Source of the DNA: Catalinimonas alkaloidigena
GTDB lineage: Bacteria > Bacteroidota > Bacteroidia > Cytophagales > Flexibacteraceae
DNA: 64,000 bases
Direction of reading: 5' to 3'
Assembly (NCBI RefSeq): GCF_900100765.1
Contig: NZ_FNFO01000002.1
Location: 62,001-126,000, forward strand
In this document: positions 1-8,541 of the stretch, one piece after another
How positions within the stretch are numbered: position 1 is the first letter of the stretch
Layout of the letters: each line of letters begins with the position of its first letter
Position numbers and translations under genes: made by a program
Notes under the pieces: model-generated
The model's input: the letters and a program-made list of their open reading frames with translations, nothing else
What the model was told of the DNA's origin: nothing
The model's database searches: none

Positions 1-606
1 CGTGCTCTTTGGCAGCGTGCTGTGGAACAAGGTGTCACGGTGTTGCACGGGTGCGACGTCAGATCCTGGGAAGAGGCCAACGCGCAGGTGACCGTGACCG
101 CCGCGCTGACCGGCCACCCGGAGCCGGTAAAGTTTTCGGCGGCGCAACTGGCCTTCTGTACCAATGCCTTCACCCCAGCCCTGTTGCCGGAGCTCTCCTT
201 GCGGCCGGGACGAGGCCAGGTTCTGGTGACGGAACCGCTCGGGACGCTGCCGTTCAAGGGCGTTTTCCATTTCGACAAAGGGTATTACTACTTCCGCAAC
301 TTCGAAGGGCGGGTGCTGTTCGGGGGTGGGCGTAATCTCGACTTCGCAGGCGAAGAAACCACCGCGTTTGAAATCAACGAGCGCATCTACGAAGACCTGC
401 TTCACAAGCTGCGGACGGTGATTCTGCCCGGCCACCCGGTGAAGATTGCCCAACGATGGGCAGGCATTATGGCTTTTGGCGAAGACAAGCGGCCCATTGT
501 CCGGCGGTTAGGGACTCGTACTGTGGCGGGAGTACGCCTGGGCGGCATGGGTGTAGCCATCGGCAGCCTGATTGGCGACGAACTGGCCGATCTGTTGCTG
601 GCTTAA
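1..606 (+). CDS. FAD-dependent amino-acid/amine oxidoreductase (DAO family), 3' part
   Basis: The gene is already open at base 1 in frame 1, so only about the last 201 residues are present and the N-terminal dinucleotide-binding motif lies outside the window. What is visible fits the C-terminal half of DAO-fold flavoenzymes such as glycine oxidase or DadA: the segment RPGRGQVLVTEPL, a YYYFRNFEGRVLFGGGRN block, WAGIMAFGEDKRPIV, and the FAD-contacting tail GGMGVAIGSLIGDELA just before the stop. Such enzymes oxidise an amine or amino acid using FAD. The substrate cannot be told from this part. The stop codon shares the four bases TTAA with the stop of the convergent csaA-like gene. The DAO-family call is firm; the exact enzyme is not. 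Confidence 0.8.
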   Translation, partial: RALWQRAVEQGVTVLHGCDVRSWEEANAQVTVTAALTGHPEPVKFSAAQLAFCTNAFTPALLPELSLRPGRGQVLVTEPLGTLPFKGVFHFDKGYYYFRNFEGRVLFGGGRNLDFAGEETTAFEINERIYEDLLHKLRTVILPGHPVKIAQRWAGIMAFGEDKRPIVRRLGTRTVAGVRLGGMGVAIGSLIGDELADLLLA

Positions 607-935
607 AAAAGACGCGCCCCATTTGGAACCGACTGGTCAGGCCCGATCAGGACCACAGCACCCTGCTCATCAGGAAAGCCGGTAATCAGGATTTCCGACA
701 GAAACTTACCGATCTGCTTGGGTGGGAAGTTGGTGACACATACGACCTGCCGACCGATCAGGGTCTCGGCGGTGTAGTGCGCGGTAATTTGAGCGCTGGT
801 TTTTTTGACGCCCAGCGGCTCGCCAAAATCTACCCAGACTTTCCAGGCGGGTTTTCGTGCCTCGGGAAAAGGTTCAACGCGTACGACAGTGCCGACGCGG
901 AGCTCGACCTTTTCAAAATCTTCCCAACTAATCAT
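603..935 (-). CDS. csaA: tRNA-binding domain protein, CsaA-like
   Basis: This 110-residue protein consists of a single EMAP-II/CsaA-type tRNA-binding OB fold. Diagnostic pieces are the N-terminal FEKVELRVGTVVRVEPFPEARKP, written here as FEKVELRVGTVV then EPFPEARKP, the central DFGEPLGVKKTSAQI, and NFPPKQIGKFLSEIL, followed by a C-terminal ending in PNGARLF. Family members (B. subtilis CsaA, E. coli YgjH) are cytosolic homodimers of about 110 residues that bind tRNA; CsaA was first described as a secretion-related chaperone. Length and motif order match the family end to end. Its first 8 bases overlap the end of the upstream DUF6438 gene, so the two are probably cotranscribed. The biological role of this family is poorly defined. 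Confidence 0.88.
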   Translation of the reverse strand: MISWEDFEKVELRVGTVVRVEPFPEARKPAWKVWVDFGEPLGVKKTSAQITAHYTAETLIGRQVVCVTNFPPKQIGKFLSEILITGFPDEQGAVVLIGPDQSVPNGARLF

Positions 936-1404
936 GCCTTTCGGTAGCGGGTTTTCCTTCCTGTTCTTCGATGAGTTGCATCATCGATTCGTGTAGCTTC
1001 GTTTGAAACGCCCGTAGCGCGGGAGGGACATTCTCCACGGCGGTGATCTGTTTCGTTTTTCCGTCGAGGCGCACGGACGTAATCGTAGACGGCAGGTCAG
1101 TCGCTTTTGTAGGATACTCGTCTTCTAGTTGAAAATAACCCAATTGCTTCGCTTCCTGCAGCCATTGTTTTACCTGCTCGGCCGGGGCCTGAAACTCATA
1201 CGTGCCTTCTTTGGCCACGAACTGCCTGCCTTCGTAGAACACGGTGCCGTCTTCGTAAACACTGGCTTTGTACGTGGGGCAGCGCCCGAAACAGGGCGTT
1301 TTTTCGATGGTGAGTACCGGAAGCCGAGCTTCGGTGTCTTTCTGGGAACGGCAGGCACCAGCGGCAAACACCAGCGCCAGCATCAACATGTATATTCTGG
1401 ACAT
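928..1404 (-). CDS. DUF6438-type lipoprotein
   Basis: A 158-residue predicted lipoprotein. The N-terminus is a short hydrophobic signal ending in a lipobox-like AAGAC, so Cys18 would be lipidated and the mature protein membrane anchored in the envelope. The mature part begins with LTIEKTPCFGRCPTYKASVYEDG, recognised in pieces as TPCFGRCPTY followed by the strand pattern Y-x-DG-x-V-x-YEG. This CxxxC plus beta-strand start is typical of the DUF6438 domain, found widely in Bacteroidota and of unknown function. The C-terminal 30 residues are charged and helical. It overlaps csaA by 8 bases. I recognise the domain but know no biochemical activity. Confidence 0.75.
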   Translation of the reverse strand: MSRIYMLMLALVFAAGACRSQKDTEARLPVLTIEKTPCFGRCPTYKASVYEDGTVFYEGRQFVAKEGTYEFQAPAEQVKQWLQEAKQLGYFQLEDEYPTKATDLPSTITSVRLDGKTKQITAVENVPPALRAFQTKLHESMMQLIEEQEGKPATERHD

Positions 1405-1531
1405 AGGATCAATAACGAGGTTGGAGCGTCAGCGCAAATATCGCTCCGCACTTCCGAAATGCAACCCGATGAAAAAACTTGCCTCTACAACGTCGTGGAA
1501 GCCAACAGTGGTATGGAGAACCGACGGAAAA

Positions 1532-2485
1532 TTAGTGCGGTGAAGGTGTAAAATCGGAAGCATGCAGCGTGGCGTTCGGCGAAGTGGGCAACGCGGCTTC
1601 TGCAAAACGTGCCAGGAGTTCAGCCGCAGAAGTCGGCAGCGGGACGCTGTAACCGAGCGATTTAGCGATGACTTGGTAGAATGATGCAGCCGACGGCCGG
1701 GCCTCGCGTACCGATTGCGCCCCCGCCGATTTGGAAAGCTTTTCACCAGAAGCGAGTTGCACCAGCGGATGATGATAGAACAGCACGTCTCCGAAGGCGG
1801 CGTAAGTGGGCGTGACCTGCGCTAGTTGCTGTGCCAGGTAAACTTGCGCTGCGGTCGAAGGCAACAAATCCAGCCCTCTGACAATCAGGGTGGTGCCGTA
1901 ATGAAGATCATCCACGACGGACGAAAGCTGATAGGCGGGACTGCCATCTTTCTTACGAACGACAAAATCGCCCATTGCCTGACTGAGATCAACCGTGGAG
2001 CTGTCCCCGCCCCATGCCTGAAACGTAACCTGGAGACCCTCGGGAACGCGCAATCGCCAGGCGCAGCCGGGTGTGTCCAAGGCCCGATGGCGTGCGCGGC
2101 ACGTACCGGGATACAGGCCATCCACCGACTGACGGCGCAATTGCGCGCGTGTACAGGTGCACGCAAAAACCGCCTCCGGGACGGCACTGAGCTGTTGCAG
2201 AGCACTCTGGTACAGTGCCTCGCGCAGTTGCTGAGAGTAGTGACGGTAGAAGTCGGCGGGCCCCTCGGGGCCGGTGTCCCAGTCCAGCCCCAGCCAGGCG
2301 AGCGTATGAAAAATGTCGTCGACGTATTCGGGGCGGACGCGGGCCGCGTCGGCATCGTCGATGCGGAGGTGCAACGTCCCGCCATGATGCCGCACCAGAA
2401 GCCACGTCAGAACAAACGAAAACGCATTGCCCAGATGCAAATAGCCACTGGGCGTAGGTGCCAGCCTCGACGCAACTTTACTCAC
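1532..2485 (-). CDS. gluQ: Glutamyl-Q tRNA(Asp) synthetase
   Basis: A 317-residue truncated glutamyl-tRNA synthetase paralogue. It has the class I signature RLAPTPSGYLHLGNAF (HIGH motif, residues 7-22), the RIDDADAARVRPEY block that replaces the GluRS RIEDTD block, a zinc-type CTCTRAQL...YPGTCR segment near residues 128-150, a GLDLLPSTAAQ motif, and the KLSKS motif near residue 254. It lacks the anticodon-binding C-terminal domain of GluRS. GluQ-RS glutamylates the queuosine at the wobble position of tRNA(Asp). Translation must start at GTG 2485, because the HIGH motif follows almost at once and no ATG is available. The start overlaps the end of the DUF3857 gene by 8 bases (GTGAGTAA), suggesting coupling. 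A queuosine-precursor transporter lies 6 kb away. Confidence 0.9.
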   Translation of the reverse strand: MSKVASRLAPTPSGYLHLGNAFSFVLTWLLVRHHGGTLHLRIDDADAARVRPEYVDDIFHTLAWLGLDWDTGPEGPADFYRHYSQQLREALYQSALQQLSAVPEAVFACTCTRAQLRRQSVDGLYPGTCRARHRALDTPGCAWRLRVPEGLQVTFQAWGGDSSTVDLSQAMGDFVVRKKDGSPAYQLSSVVDDLHYGTTLIVRGLDLLPSTAAQVYLAQQLAQVTPTYAAFGDVLFYHHPLVQLASGEKLSKSAGAQSVREARPSAASFYQVIAKSLGYSVPLPTSAAELLARFAEAALPTSPNATLHASDFTPSPH

Positions 2486-4409
2486 CTTGGCCCTCTGGGG
2501 TGGTGAGGCGTTTCAACACGAGTGGTTCCTTGAGTTTGTTGGTCGTCATGTCATAAAACGCCCGCAGTGCATGATATTGATCGGCCCCGATCAGATGCTG
2601 GTGGAGGGTTGATCGCCCCTGTATCTGAATTTGTGTTTCAATTTGTTGCGACTGGTACTGGATGCTGGCAGACCGGTCGGGTGTAACTGCTTTCAGCGAC
2701 TTCGGCAACTCTTCGACTTGCAGGCCAGGCGGCAGGACGACTGACATCGTAAAAATCTCTGTAAACGGATAGTCGAACTCAATGGGGTAGTACCGCTTGG
2801 CCTCAGAGAAGGGATTTTCGTCGAACTGCGACTGAAAATCGGGCTGAAAATACATCCGGTTGCCTGCGGCCTGACTCGGCTGGATGAGCTGGCAACGAAT
2901 GGTCAGGGGTTTGTCCAAGGCTGCCAAATTTTCGATTTCCAGGCGCTCCAAAGTGCCTTTGGTATTCCATTGTTTCCGCAGCCATTCTTCGCCGCCTTTG
3001 GCCAGTTGCTGGCGCATCCGTACTGCCTCGTAGCCGGTGTAATTGATTTCGTACTCCGAAACCGTCTGTGACGGGTCTTGCAGGTTTACCTGAATCGACG
3101 TGGCGACGTTTGTCGCCGGCTGAGTAGGTTCAAGCCAACGCCCCTTGCTGGCATGCAGCAGATACAAACCCTCGTTCAAATCCTGATACGGCAGGCAACC
3201 GTACGGGTGATGGCCCAGGATGGCGTCCAGGGGCTGGTCTTTACCGTCGATGTGTACATTGGCAATCAGGTGGTTGAATTGGGATAGCATAGGTGCTCCC
3301 CGAAAAACCCGGCCGTGGCTTCGGGTGCTTACCAGGACGGGATCGGCTTCCAGGTCGGCGGCACGCAGCAACAGGCAGAGCAGCAGGTTGATTTCGTCGC
3401 TAGCCCCTTCCTGGGCTTCCCACAACTGATCGGGCGTTTTGTCGGCAAAATACCCATACTCACCATTCCACCGGAAATGGTCGCGCACAAAAGCATAAAT
3501 GGCACGGGCCCGGTCGGTCGGGTCGACGGGCAGTGTCATGTTTTCCTCCAGCCGTTTGCGCGCCCACCCTTTCTTCTCCAGGTACAACCGAAACGCATCG
3601 GCTTCCAGTACATCGGCCGAAAATTTCTCCCAGGTTTTCATCAGAGTGGTGTATTCCATACCGCTGCTCGGCATACTCCCGCGTTTGTAATACCCTGCCA
3701 GCTGAAAGCGGATTTTCTCGACGTAGTCCAGCAGATGCGGAGCATGAACCTCTTTACGAATGGCCGGCAGGTCTTCTAATTCCCACTTGCTGGTGGGAGT
3801 CTCGGAATAATTTTTTAGAAGGCGCGTGCCCTGATACAGCACGCGGTAATCGAGGCCCGAAGGAATTTCGGCTTCGAACGCCGAATGAAGCGTTGGAATG
3901 TCGTTCTGAAAGACCCAACCCTCCAGAAAAACTACGCTCTCCGAATACGTGCGGTACGAATACTCAATGATCGAACCTTTGCGAACGTTCGGAAATGTAA
4001 AGCGTTTCTCACTCCAGCGGTCGTCGAGGCGCACTTCGAAAATCTCTTTGTTCGAAACTTCGTGCTTGGTAATCGACCCGTCAGGTTCTACATTGATGGT
4101 CTGCGCACGGATGCCGTTAATGCTTTCCAGGTTATCTTTTACGTAAAACGGTAACCGGACGTCGGCGTAATCCAACCCTTTGTCGTCCAGAATCTTGATT
4201 CGGAAATGTTTGTAGATGATCGGGTCGCTGCCGTAAGCAAACGTGACTTTGCCCGCTTCGTCGAGCATCACGGCCACGGCCGAAGAGTCGTAGTCGCATA
4301 CGGTCAGGGCTAACTCTTCTTTACTGACTTTGCCCCATTTCAGGGAGCCCACGGCCCCGGCGGGCAGGCTCAATGCGAGAAACAACGGGAGCAGAAGCAG
4401 ATTTTTCAT
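2478..4409 (-). CDS. DUF3857 / transglutaminase-like secreted protein, degenerate active site
   Basis: A 643-residue protein with an N-terminal signal peptide (about residues 1-19, ending SLPAGAVG). It then has a DUF3857 beta domain (YKHFRIKILDDKGLDYADVRLPF, seen as YKHFRIKILDDKG) and a transglutaminase-like core around residues 300-400. In that core the catalytic cysteine of the GxCxD pattern is replaced: the site reads EGASDEINLLL, with Ser337 at the expected position. The other two triad members are still present as His380 (FNHLIANVH) and Asp395 (PLDAIL). It is therefore probably a non-catalytic binding protein of the periplasm or cell surface. Such Cys-less DUF3857 proteins are common in Bacteroidota. 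It is the upstream partner of gluQ. Function unknown. Confidence 0.85.
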   Translation of the reverse strand: MKNLLLLPLFLALSLPAGAVGSLKWGKVSKEELALTVCDYDSSAVAVMLDEAGKVTFAYGSDPIIYKHFRIKILDDKGLDYADVRLPFYVKDNLESINGIRAQTINVEPDGSITKHEVSNKEIFEVRLDDRWSEKRFTFPNVRKGSIIEYSYRTYSESVVFLEGWVFQNDIPTLHSAFEAEIPSGLDYRVLYQGTRLLKNYSETPTSKWELEDLPAIRKEVHAPHLLDYVEKIRFQLAGYYKRGSMPSSGMEYTTLMKTWEKFSADVLEADAFRLYLEKKGWARKRLEENMTLPVDPTDRARAIYAFVRDHFRWNGEYGYFADKTPDQLWEAQEGASDEINLLLCLLLRAADLEADPVLVSTRSHGRVFRGAPMLSQFNHLIANVHIDGKDQPLDAILGHHPYGCLPYQDLNEGLYLLHASKGRWLEPTQPATNVATSIQVNLQDPSQTVSEYEINYTGYEAVRMRQQLAKGGEEWLRKQWNTKGTLERLEIENLAALDKPLTIRCQLIQPSQAAGNRMYFQPDFQSQFDENPFSEAKRYYPIEFDYPFTEIFTMSVVLPPGLQVEELPKSLKAVTPDRSASIQYQSQQIETQIQIQGRSTLHQHLIGADQYHALRAFYDMTTNKLKEPLVLKRLTTPEGQGE

Positions 4410-4592
4410 GATGAAGTGCGCTGGTCGAAAAAGTAACAGATAAATCAGGCTAAGATTAATACCAAATCAACAGAAAAAAAAGATATAAGCCGCGGAGTGT
4501 GTAACGTTAGCAAAGAATACGCAAGAAAAAAGGAGTACTTTTTGGATAACCTTGGCAAGCCCAAAACAGAACGCCCGGCCGTAACGAGAATC

Positions 4593-4964
4593 ATGCTGCC
4601 ACGCGACGTAGAAAATTTTCTGAGCAACAAACCACCCGTCGCGGTGGAACTGTTCCGCCTGTTTACCAAGGAAATGCAGGCGCTGGGACCGGTGCACCTG
4701 CGTCCCACCAAAACCACGGTGGCTTTTGAGGCGACTCGGCACATGGCGTACCTCTATGCCTTCGGAAAAACGTTTGTGAGTGGAGTGTTCCGCTTCCCGC
4801 AGTCGTACGAAGGCCATCTCTGCTTTTTCAAGGTCGGGAAGGTAGCCCCCCAGTCCCGGGTGTACGCACACCATTTCCGCCTCTACGAGCCGTCCGACCT
4901 GGACGAAGAACTGCAGGTTTTTATGAAAATGGCGTATGCCAACGCCACGTCGCCCGATGCTTAA
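4593..4964 (+). CDS. DUF5655-like small protein
   Basis: A 123-residue cytosolic protein if translation begins at ATG 4593. The frame is open back to a GTG at 4497, which would add 32 lysine-rich residues with no recognisable motif, so I prefer the ATG. The body, LGPVHLRPTKTTVAFEATR followed by a beta-rich middle and a C-terminal EPSDLDEELQVFMKMAYA helix, resembles the DUF5655 domain; members are small, uncharacterised, and related to proteins implicated in DNA-end or nucleic-acid handling only by fold guesses. It overlaps the start of pbpC by 8 bases (ATGCTTAA), so the two are probably translationally coupled. The family assignment is from memory of the motif and moderately sure. Confidence 0.6.
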   Translation: MLPRDVENFLSNKPPVAVELFRLFTKEMQALGPVHLRPTKTTVAFEATRHMAYLYAFGKTFVSGVFRFPQSYEGHLCFFKVGKVAPQSRVYAHHFRLYEPSDLDEELQVFMKMAYANATSPDA

Positions 4965-7296
4965 GTTCACTTACTTCAGACGAATGCGTAAGCAGCACTG
5001 GGTCCTGTTTGCTGGAAGTATGGTGGCACTGTGGGGGCTTTTTCTTCTGCTGGACGCCTGTTTTCCCTTTCGACCGCAGGTAGCGTATGCGCCGCTGGTG
5101 CTGGACCGCGACGGAACTGTGCTGCATGCCCGTTTGAGTGCCGATGACAAATGGCGGATGTATACCGAACTGTCCGAAATTACGCCTACGTTGCGGCAGG
5201 CCTTGTTGTTTAAAGAAGATCGCTTCTTTTACTACCATATGGGCGTCAATCCGCTGGCGATGGTGCGCGCATTGGCAAGCAACTGGCGTAGCGGGCGGCG
5301 TACTTCCGGCGCTTCTACGATCACCATGCAAGTCGCCCGGCTGCTTGACCCACAACCTCGTACCTACGGAAACAAACTGCGGGAAATGTTCCGGGCCCTG
5401 CAACTGGAGTGGCACTATTCCAAAGACGAGATCCTGCAACTCTACCTCAATCTGGTCCCCTACGGGAGTAACCTGGAAGGGGTGAAATCGGCAGCGCTGT
5501 TGTATTTCGGGCGATCCCCCAACCACCTGAGTCTTGCGCAGATTGCTACCCTGACCGTAGTGCCCAACCGACCCTCTTCGCTGCGTCTGGACCAACCGAA
5601 CGATGAACTGCTGGCGGTGCGAAACCAATGGCTGCGGGCATTCCGCGAGGCGAATGTGTTTCCTGTGCAGGCCGTTGCCGACGCCTTAGCCGAGCCACTC
5701 AACCTGCGGCGTCGCCCTACGCCCCGCGGCGTTCCGCACTTGGCCCGCCGCCTGACCCAGACCCACAAACGCGTGCCGGTGGTGCGCACAACAATCGACC
5801 GCCGGGTGCAGGCGCAGGTGGAAACGTTGACCGAGACGCACATACGACATTGGAAACAGCGCAATGTGCACAACGCCGCCGTGATGGTGGTAGACAATCG
5901 TACGCGTGAGGTAGTGGCGTACCTCGGGTCGCCTGATTTCGAGGACGGTACCCATGCCGGGCAAGTCGACGGCGTGAGGGCGGTCCGGTCGCCGGGTAGT
6001 ACGCTGAAGCCGCTGGTGTATGCCCTGGCGTTCGACGAAGGAAAAGTGACGCCTAAACGGATGTTGCCCGATGTCCCGACGGATTACGACGGTTATGCCC
6101 CCGAAAATTTTGATCGGCAATTTCACGGCCAAGTGACAGCCGAACTGGCGCTGTCGCATTCGCTGAATCTGCCTGCGGTGCAATTATTACAGGAGGTAAG
6201 CGTGCCGTTGTTGGTACAACGCCTCAAACAGGCCGGGTTCGCCACCATTGCGCGTCAGCAGCACTACCTGGGGCTCTCAACCGTGTTGGGCGGTTGCGGC
6301 ACCACGTTAGAGGAATTGACGGCGCTGTACGCCGCCCTGGCCGACCAGGGACGCTACCGACCGCTGCGGACTCTGGCCACAGCCGGAGACGACACGACCA
6401 CAGCCGCGGTAGTGAGTCCGGCAGCCTCGTTCGTGGTAACCGAAATTCTGACCCAACTGGAGCGCCCCGACCTTCCTCAGCGCGAGCACCATGCCCTACG
6501 CGTCCCCCGCATTGCCTGGAAAACGGGGACGTCTTACGGCCGCCGCGACGCCTGGAGCATCGGCTACAACGAGCGCTACACGGTTGGGGTATGGGTCGGA
6601 AATTTCTCGGGTGAAGGCGTGCGCGAACTCACCGGCGCCGACGCCGCCACGCCGCTGTTGTTCAAGCTCTTCAACATGCTGGAGCCCAACGGAACGGAGC
6701 GCTGGTTTCGGGCGCCTGCCGCGCTGGGTTTCCGGCTGGTCTGTGCAGAGACCGGCTTGGTGCCTGGTCCAGCGTGCGAGCATCAGGTGGTCGATTACTT
6801 CTTGCCGCTGGTGTCCGAAGCGCGGGTATGTGACCACTGGCAGGAAGTCCGCGTCTCGCCCGACGAAACGCTGTCGTACTGTCCGGTCTGTTCACCGCCG
6901 GCGGGCTACAAGCGCAAACGTTACCGTCGTCTGCCCGCTCCGGTGCTGGCTTTTCAGCGGGCGCAGGGCACAGCACCGGAAGTCGTGCCGCCACACAACC
7001 CAGCCTGCACGCGGGTCTGGCAGGCGGATGCGCCCCAGATTGTTTCGCCGGTAGACGGCAAAGAATACGTGGTGGAGCGCACAGAACCGGCCGAGCTTAT
7101 GCTGCAGTGCCAGGCCGAAGGCGATGTGAAGGAAGTATACTGGTACGTCAACGATCAGTTTTTCAAAGCCGCGTCCCCGACCGAGCCGGTGTTCTGGCAA
7201 CCGGACGCGGGCGCTACGGACGGGCGGCTGAAGGTGTCGTGCAGCGACGACCGCGGCCGGAATACCGACGTCTGGGTGCGCCTTTCTTCGTGGTAA
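4957..7296 (+). CDS. pbpC: Penicillin-binding protein 1C
   Basis: A bifunctional peptidoglycan synthase of 779 residues from ATG 4957; an earlier ATG at 4936 would add seven residues. A single N-terminal membrane anchor (about residues 13-33) precedes a glycosyltransferase-51 domain with the catalytic Glu87 in FKEDRFFYYHMG and the TITMQVARL motif. The transpeptidase domain has SxxK at Ser348 (SPGSTLKPL), SxN as SHSLN, and KTGT at Lys522. The last 90 residues form the PBP1C-specific C-terminal domain (APQIVSPVDGKEY). The protein acts at the outer face of the inner membrane, polymerising and cross-linking glycan strands. Compared with E. coli PbpC the length and domain order are normal. In many genomes pbpC sits with an alpha-2-macroglobulin gene; none is next to it here. 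Confidence 0.92.
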   Translation: MLKFTYFRRMRKQHWVLFAGSMVALWGLFLLLDACFPFRPQVAYAPLVLDRDGTVLHARLSADDKWRMYTELSEITPTLRQALLFKEDRFFYYHMGVNPLAMVRALASNWRSGRRTSGASTITMQVARLLDPQPRTYGNKLREMFRALQLEWHYSKDEILQLYLNLVPYGSNLEGVKSAALLYFGRSPNHLSLAQIATLTVVPNRPSSLRLDQPNDELLAVRNQWLRAFREANVFPVQAVADALAEPLNLRRRPTPRGVPHLARRLTQTHKRVPVVRTTIDRRVQAQVETLTETHIRHWKQRNVHNAAVMVVDNRTREVVAYLGSPDFEDGTHAGQVDGVRAVRSPGSTLKPLVYALAFDEGKVTPKRMLPDVPTDYDGYAPENFDRQFHGQVTAELALSHSLNLPAVQLLQEVSVPLLVQRLKQAGFATIARQQHYLGLSTVLGGCGTTLEELTALYAALADQGRYRPLRTLATAGDDTTTAAVVSPAASFVVTEILTQLERPDLPQREHHALRVPRIAWKTGTSYGRRDAWSIGYNERYTVGVWVGNFSGEGVRELTGADAATPLLFKLFNMLEPNGTERWFRAPAALGFRLVCAETGLVPGPACEHQVVDYFLPLVSEARVCDHWQEVRVSPDETLSYCPVCSPPAGYKRKRYRRLPAPVLAFQRAQGTAPEVVPPHNPACTRVWQADAPQIVSPVDGKEYVVERTEPAELMLQCQAEGDVKEVYWYVNDQFFKAASPTEPVFWQPDAGATDGRLKVSCSDDRGRNTDVWVRLSSW

Positions 7297-7372
7297 CCGT
7301 TTAATTATCACCTACTTTTAGGGGCTGTAAGGTCTTCGCCGCATTCCGAACAGTGCGGCCGAAACGAAGGGT

Positions 7373-7380
7373 TACATTTG
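7373..7380 (+). promoter_or_regulatory. Possible -7 promoter element (TAnnTTTG)
   Basis: TACATTTG matches the Bacteroidota -7 consensus TAnnTTTG exactly and lies about 53 bases before the GTG start of the next gene. I do not see a good TTG/TTTG -33 element 19-21 bases upstream, so the call is tentative. Confidence 0.35.
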
Positions 7381-7432
7381 TTAACAACGGGGATACACCT
7401 CCCTGAATGTTGACACAACAGACCTTACTATC

Positions 7433-8482
7433 GTGAAGCTTCGATTTTCTCTGGCGGTAATGGCATGGATGGTAGCCGGTTTTGCGCTGGCACAGTCCTC
7501 TTCCAATAAAGTGGTGAACTACGAAACCATTGCCGACGAACCCTACGAAATCAATAACCTCTGGCTGCACATCCAGCCCTTAACGGCGGATATGTTTCAG
7601 ACCAACATGGCGATCTGTTATGGCGTCCAGGCAGATTACCTGATGAAAGATAAATACCATTTTGAAGCAAAACTTCGGGGACCGTACGCAAAACAGGTCG
7701 ATTTCGCGCGTCAGCTCGGCGAAAGCAACGGCGCTGTGATGATCGGTGACCAACGCTACGAACTTGCCACCAAACTGGACCGCTTTCTGCGGATTCAGGC
7801 GGGCATGACCTACCACGTAATCGACCGGGAGAAAAAGGGCGTGGCCCGGCTGGTGATGGCGTACAAAAAACAGGAACGTTACCGTTACGAAAATTACGAC
7901 CGCATTACGGTCAATGCCCAGGTTCGCAACTTCGTGGGCGTGCGCGGGGGCTTCGAACATTATGAAACGGCAACGGCCCTGTCGCCCGTGTTGAGAAAAC
8001 AGGGGGCCGTGCTGACAGGCGACGACGGCAGTACGCTGGCCTACTCGCCCGAGAATGGCGGTACGCTGTTCACCAACGTAACCGCCCCCGGAATGTACCT
8101 GGGCGGTTCGTACGGCATCATCCGGAACATTTCGGTGAAAGCCGACAAGGTCGGAACGATTGGCGACGACCGTTTCATCACCTTCTATGGCGATCTGCTA
8201 CTTTCACCGTGGGTGAAGCTTGACGATATTATCGCGCACCTGGACGACACCGAGAAGCAGGTTACCTTCAGCACCGCTGCCGTGAAAACCCGTAAAATCG
8301 GTTTTCGTACCGGCTTTGACATCATGTTCAACCAGCGCTCCTATTTTTCCTTCGGTGGGGAAGTGGGATTCCGGCCGGGCATCGCCGGGCGCGGGTTGTA
8401 TGCGGAGGCCCGCGTCGGACTGCCCGTTTTTGGTTTCAAAATGAACGGCATGCGGACCGCCAACAACACCGGCGGATTTTAA
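7433..8482 (+). CDS. Hypothetical exported, probable outer-membrane beta-barrel protein
   Basis: A 349-residue protein starting at GTG 7433, the only start that includes the whole signal peptide (residues 1-21, cut after GFALAQ). I do not recognise a family. The mature protein is rich in alternating hydrophobic/aromatic strands, especially toward the end (RTGFDIMFNQRSYFSFGGEV, then GLYAEARVGLPVFGF). This suggests a small outer-membrane barrel. There are no cysteines clustered for metal or lipid attachment. It is followed by a clear rho-independent terminator at 8516 and preceded by a possible promoter, so it looks monocistronic. It is neither part of the pbpC unit nor of the convergent queuosine transporter. 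Confidence 0.65.
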   Translation: MKLRFSLAVMAWMVAGFALAQSSSNKVVNYETIADEPYEINNLWLHIQPLTADMFQTNMAICYGVQADYLMKDKYHFEAKLRGPYAKQVDFARQLGESNGAVMIGDQRYELATKLDRFLRIQAGMTYHVIDREKKGVARLVMAYKKQERYRYENYDRITVNAQVRNFVGVRGGFEHYETATALSPVLRKQGAVLTGDDGSTLAYSPENGGTLFTNVTAPGMYLGGSYGIIRNISVKADKVGTIGDDRFITFYGDLLLSPWVKLDDIIAHLDDTEKQVTFSTAAVKTRKIGFRTGFDIMFNQRSYFSFGGEVGFRPGIAGRGLYAEARVGLPVFGFKMNGMRTANNTGGF

Positions 8483-8515
8483 AAGCAACAGTAAGTACAG
8501 TGAAATAGCGAAGAG

Positions 8516-8541
8516 AAGGCATCCTGTGGGGTGCCTTTTTT
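8516..8541 (+). terminator. Rho-independent terminator
   Basis: The arms AAGGCATCC (8516-8524) and GGGTGCCTT (8529-8537) form a nine-pair stem with one G-U pair and a TGTG loop, followed by a T run to 8541. It ends the upstream exported-protein gene. The T run overlaps the stop codon of the convergent yhhQ gene. Confidence 0.8.
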
